In this document: piece after piece, positions 61,449-64,000 of the stretch
How positions within the stretch are numbered: position 1 is the first letter of the stretch
Layout of the letters: every line of letters begins with the position of its first letter
NCBI GenBank assembly: GCA_963677475.2
Contig: CAXXQD010000010.1
Location: forward strand, 124,001-188,000
Length of the DNA: 64,000 nt
Origin: JABMQB01 sp963677475
Lineage (GTDB): Bacteria > Bacteroidota > Bacteroidia > Bacteroidales > Prolixibacteraceae
Reading direction: 5' to 3'
Notes under the pieces: model-generated
Seen by the model: the letters and a program-made list of their open reading frames with translations, nothing else
The model's database searches: none
Told to the model about the DNA's origin: nothing
Translations under genes and position numbers: made by a program

Positions 61449-64000
61449 GAGTAATAATGAAAACTCCGTTGATCTAAGTTCCGGCAGATAGGAAGTTCTA
61501 AATCCCAATTGCACAGGGGCATAAAAACGAAACCAATTCATATCGCCCAATACCTCAACACCGTAACTGCTAATATTGCGTGCGAACGAACCAATTGCTT
61601 CGTTGTTTTCAAAAATTAAACCTTGCTGATGGGCAAAATCAGCGAACAAGGAAGCTTTTACTCGCTTTAAATAAACAATACCTCCAACACTCAAATCGGG
61701 GTAAAACAAGGGAAGTTTATAATCTGCCGAGAACGTGATCATTTCATCGTTATCTAAAGATCTCCAGCCCCTCGGACGACGAATAGCATCGCTAAATAAA
61801 TTCCGTTGGGAAGCATCCCTTTTTTGGTATCCATAGTACAAACTAATACCATGGTTTCGTATTGCGCCAGGCAGATATCCAATTAATTGAAGTGCCGAGA
61901 TTGTTCCTGCATCGATATCGCCAAAGGGCGAATGCCTATAGCTTGCATCAATCACAAAACCAAAGTTTGGCACTAAATCCTGATAAGATTGGCGCAATAT
62001 CTGATGGTAATAAAACCGATAGGAAAGCGTTTGCAAGTTCCCGTTAAAAAACTCATCAGGCGAAGTTTTATCTTGTTTGATTGCAGTAAGGTCATATTGG
62101 ATTTCCGGCTGCAAAACCCTGTTATACTTGCCTTTCGACAGGTTTAAGGGGATCTTCATATCCATAAAAAAGTTTGTTTCCCGGAAAGAATAATCTTCAA
62201 GTGTGGTATCGGACCTAACAATTTCATTTTGCCCATTAACCTGGTTTCGTATTTGATAGTATTGCGACTCCCGTTTTTTGGTGCTGACCTCAAACTCAAA
62301 CTCGGGGTACCAACCTTTAAAAATATAGTTGGCATACCATTTCCCTTCTTTATCGGTCGTGTTCCATTCGTAGCCAGCAGATGCCTGTGCTGTTCCAAGT
62401 ATATTTTGCGATAACAAACTCACACCAGGTTGAAATTCATAGGAGTTAATATCGATGGAAGCAGGGGCCCAACTATGTACTTTCAATATATTTTTTGCTT
62501 TGCTGTATTTGCTTGATTCGTATTGAAACGTATCGGGGTAATCAAAATTTATTTTGCCATATTCCTGTTTCGACATAGCCTCTGCCAATGGATATTCCCC
62601 TTTGCTTATTTTGTATATTGGCTGCCATTTTGTTGAATCCAATGGAATTTCAATCAACTCGAACCCATCGGAAGTATAATTGCTAAGTAATATTTTTTGA
62701 TCCGCAATTACCGGGTATTCTACCCCAAACCTTGAACTGTATACCTGTAAAACCTTTTTGCTGGCAATATCGACCACATAAAGATCGTTCCTGCCGGCAT
62801 AGCTACTAATAAAATACACTTTGTTATCCGCGAAAACCGGGTGTTTAATCTCCCCATATTCTTCCCCTATCAATTGCGTAAGTTCTTTGTTTTCAAGGTT
62901 CACAAGAACAAGTTGTTTCCCTTTTTCGGTAAGCATAGCTGCCACAACTGTTTGTGCGTCTATCCATTTGGGAGTAAAGAAATAATTATTTTCAGGAGCC
63001 TGAAACCTGCTGATTAATTTATTGGAAAGAACATCGTAAACAGACAGGTAAAACTGGTTTTGAAAATCTGCTTCAACCATAACCATTTTTCTTTTATCGG
63101 CAGATAGATGCGGGCTAAATCCCTTATGCTCAGGTCGTAGATAGTGCCTCTGTTTTGTTTTATAATCCAAAATATTAATCACCGAATGACCACTATGCGA
63201 CCATCTCGGATTAGGTACTTTTTCGGACCAAACAATTTTATTATCCATGTAGCTAACCGATTCATTATAAATATATCCCGGATTATGAATATTCTTTTCG
63301 TTTCCTTGACTATCTATTTCTATAAATGTTGGAATCCTGTCGAATGCGGTTTTTAATGTTACAATTTTTCCATCATTGGTATAATAATTATAAGCGTAAT
63401 TCGTATACTTTTTTGCTTGTATGTTTTTTCGAATATATTGAACTTCAACTCTTTGGTCTTCTTCCTGCCATGCATTTTTAAGGCTGTCAAAAACCATTTC
63501 GTACAATCCTTTTTGAGTCATGCCAATACTTTTCTTCAATGAACTGTTCACCGGATTAATTGACAAGGGTTTTTGACCTACATTTTCAACCATTTTTTCG
63601 AAAAACCCACTTCCGTATTTTTTTCGACTGGCTGCCACCATAAAATATCCAAGTTTATAATGGTTTGGCACAAAATCTTTATACGATCCGTTGTAAGCTT
63701 TGCTCAAAGAATACACCCCTTTTTCAACGACCTGCGCTTTGTGTTCCATCAAAAACGAAGGAAGCCTTCCCCTTCCATAATTACTTAATGCGGTCTCGGA
63801 GACCACTGCATCCCCCTCCAGGAACCAAAAGGGCAAATATGCCCCAATTGCCAATGCAGTTACCTGTTCGCCAAAAATGAGTTTTAACAATTCCGGCATA
63901 TTTTGTTCCACTTTATTAACTTGTGCCACATGCCTAAATTCATGAACTGCAAGTTGTTCCAGCCAATCTTTAGGGTAAATTTCCTGATGGGGCGTGGTAT
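61425..64000 (-). CDS. HExxH metalloprotease/beta-propeller/outer-membrane barrel fusion, 5' end outside window
   Basis: The frame stays open to the window edge, so the start is beyond 64000; the GTG at 63929 is internal. Just before it is WLEQLAVHEFRHVAQVNK, a zinc-metalloprotease HExxH motif. The visible 858 residues continue with a peptidase-like helical region, then TolB/WD40-like propeller repeats (FSPHLSADKRKMVMVEA, FTPKWIDAQTVVAAM, KHPVFADNKVYFISSYAG), and then about 350 residues of amphipathic strands ending in SVDFTSF, like an outer-membrane barrel. It is probably a surface or outer-membrane protease; the family is uncharacterised. Confidence 0.78.
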   Translation of the reverse strand, partial: TTPHQEIYPKDWLEQLAVHEFRHVAQVNKVEQNMPELLKLIFGEQVTALAIGAYLPFWFLEGDAVVSETALSNYGRGRLPSFLMEHKAQVVEKGVYSLSKAYNGSYKDFVPNHYKLGYFMVAASRKKYGSGFFEKMVENVGQKPLSINPVNSSLKKSIGMTQKGLYEMVFDSLKNAWQEEDQRVEVQYIRKNIQAKKYTNYAYNYYTNDGKIVTLKTAFDRIPTFIEIDSQGNEKNIHNPGYIYNESVSYMDNKIVWSEKVPNPRWSHSGHSVINILDYKTKQRHYLRPEHKGFSPHLSADKRKMVMVEADFQNQFYLSVYDVLSNKLISRFQAPENNYFFTPKWIDAQTVVAAMLTEKGKQLVLVNLENKELTQLIGEEYGEIKHPVFADNKVYFISSYAGRNDLYVVDIASKKVLQVYSSRFGVEYPVIADQKILLSNYTSDGFELIEIPLDSTKWQPIYKISKGEYPLAEAMSKQEYGKINFDYPDTFQYESSKYSKAKNILKVHSWAPASIDINSYEFQPGVSLLSQNILGTAQASAGYEWNTTDKEGKWYANYIFKGWYPEFEFEVSTKKRESQYYQIRNQVNGQNEIVRSDTTLEDYSFRETNFFMDMKIPLNLSKGKYNRVLQPEIQYDLTAIKQDKTSPDEFFNGNLQTLSYRFYYHQILRQSYQDLVPNFGFVIDASYRHSPFGDIDAGTISALQLIGYLPGAIRNHGISLYYGYQKRDASQRNLFSDAIRRPRGWRSLDNDEMITFSADYKLPLFYPDLSVGGIVYLKRVKASLFADFAHQQGLIFENNEAIGSFARNISSYGVEVLGDMNWFRFYAPVQLGFRTSYLPELRSTEFSLLLSVDFTSF

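Overview
The window is low-GC chromosomal DNA from a member of the Bacteroidota, most likely Bacteroidales/Marinilabiliales. The signs are type IX secretion (T9SS) C-terminal sorting domains, two cobalamin riboswitches of the Bacteroidota form driving a TonB-dependent receptor plus a surface lipoprotein, promoters of the TTTG-N19-TAnnTTTG type, a fused E1 alpha/beta 2-oxoacid dehydrogenase, and a lexA-dinB-dnaE SOS cassette. I saw no rRNA, tRNA, CRISPR array, transposase or integrase.

Layout. 1-1.5 kb: end of an FtsX-type permease and a small protein. 1.7-9.6 kb: a vitamin B12 acquisition locus with two cobalamin riboswitches, a BtuB-like receptor, a BtuG-like beta-propeller lipoprotein and two T9SS-exported surface proteins. 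9.8-26.4 kb: housekeeping genes (slyD-like, aroC, a UPF0251 regulator, mnmE, a sirtuin, fabG, a PfkB kinase, a SpoIIE-type phosphatase, clpC, gyrA, a TPR protein). 26.4-38.8 kb: a 12.4-kb integrated phage bounded by 30-bp direct repeats that contain dif-like Xer sites. 38.85-40.0 kb: non-coding, with degenerate repeats. 40.0-43.5 kb: a very large PPi-type PEP carboxykinase. 43.6-49.0 kb: a DUF4395 protein and an SOS mutagenesis operon whose dnaE reading frame is broken twice. 49.3-58.7 kb: a Tat-exported aldo/keto reductase, egtD, a TonB-domain protein, mgsA, a flavodoxin, E1-E2 of a 2-oxoacid dehydrogenase, pyrD and pyrK. 58.9-64 kb: an XRE regulator surrounded by TTACA-NN-TGTAA motifs, a metallophosphoesterase, and a truncated metalloprotease/propeller/barrel protein.

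The element at 26.4-38.8 kb is the most unusual part. It carries a filamentous-phage gene II-like replication initiator, a small SSB, a candidate 330-residue capsid protein, many small membrane proteins, a very basic 65-residue protein, a 1219-residue modular protein, an M15 peptidase with a membrane anchor and holin-sized proteins. It has no terminase, no packaging ATPase, no tail genes and no integrase. This looks like a small temperate ssDNA phage of the kind found in Bacteroidota (compare Finnlakeviridae FLiP and Cellulophaga phi48:2), probably integrated by the host XerC/XerD recombinases. Host genes run mainly rightward to its left (14 of 19) and leftward to its right (15 of 17), as expected if the insertion site is the real chromosomal dif in the replication terminus.

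All family assignments come from reading motifs and lengths by eye. No similarity search was run.
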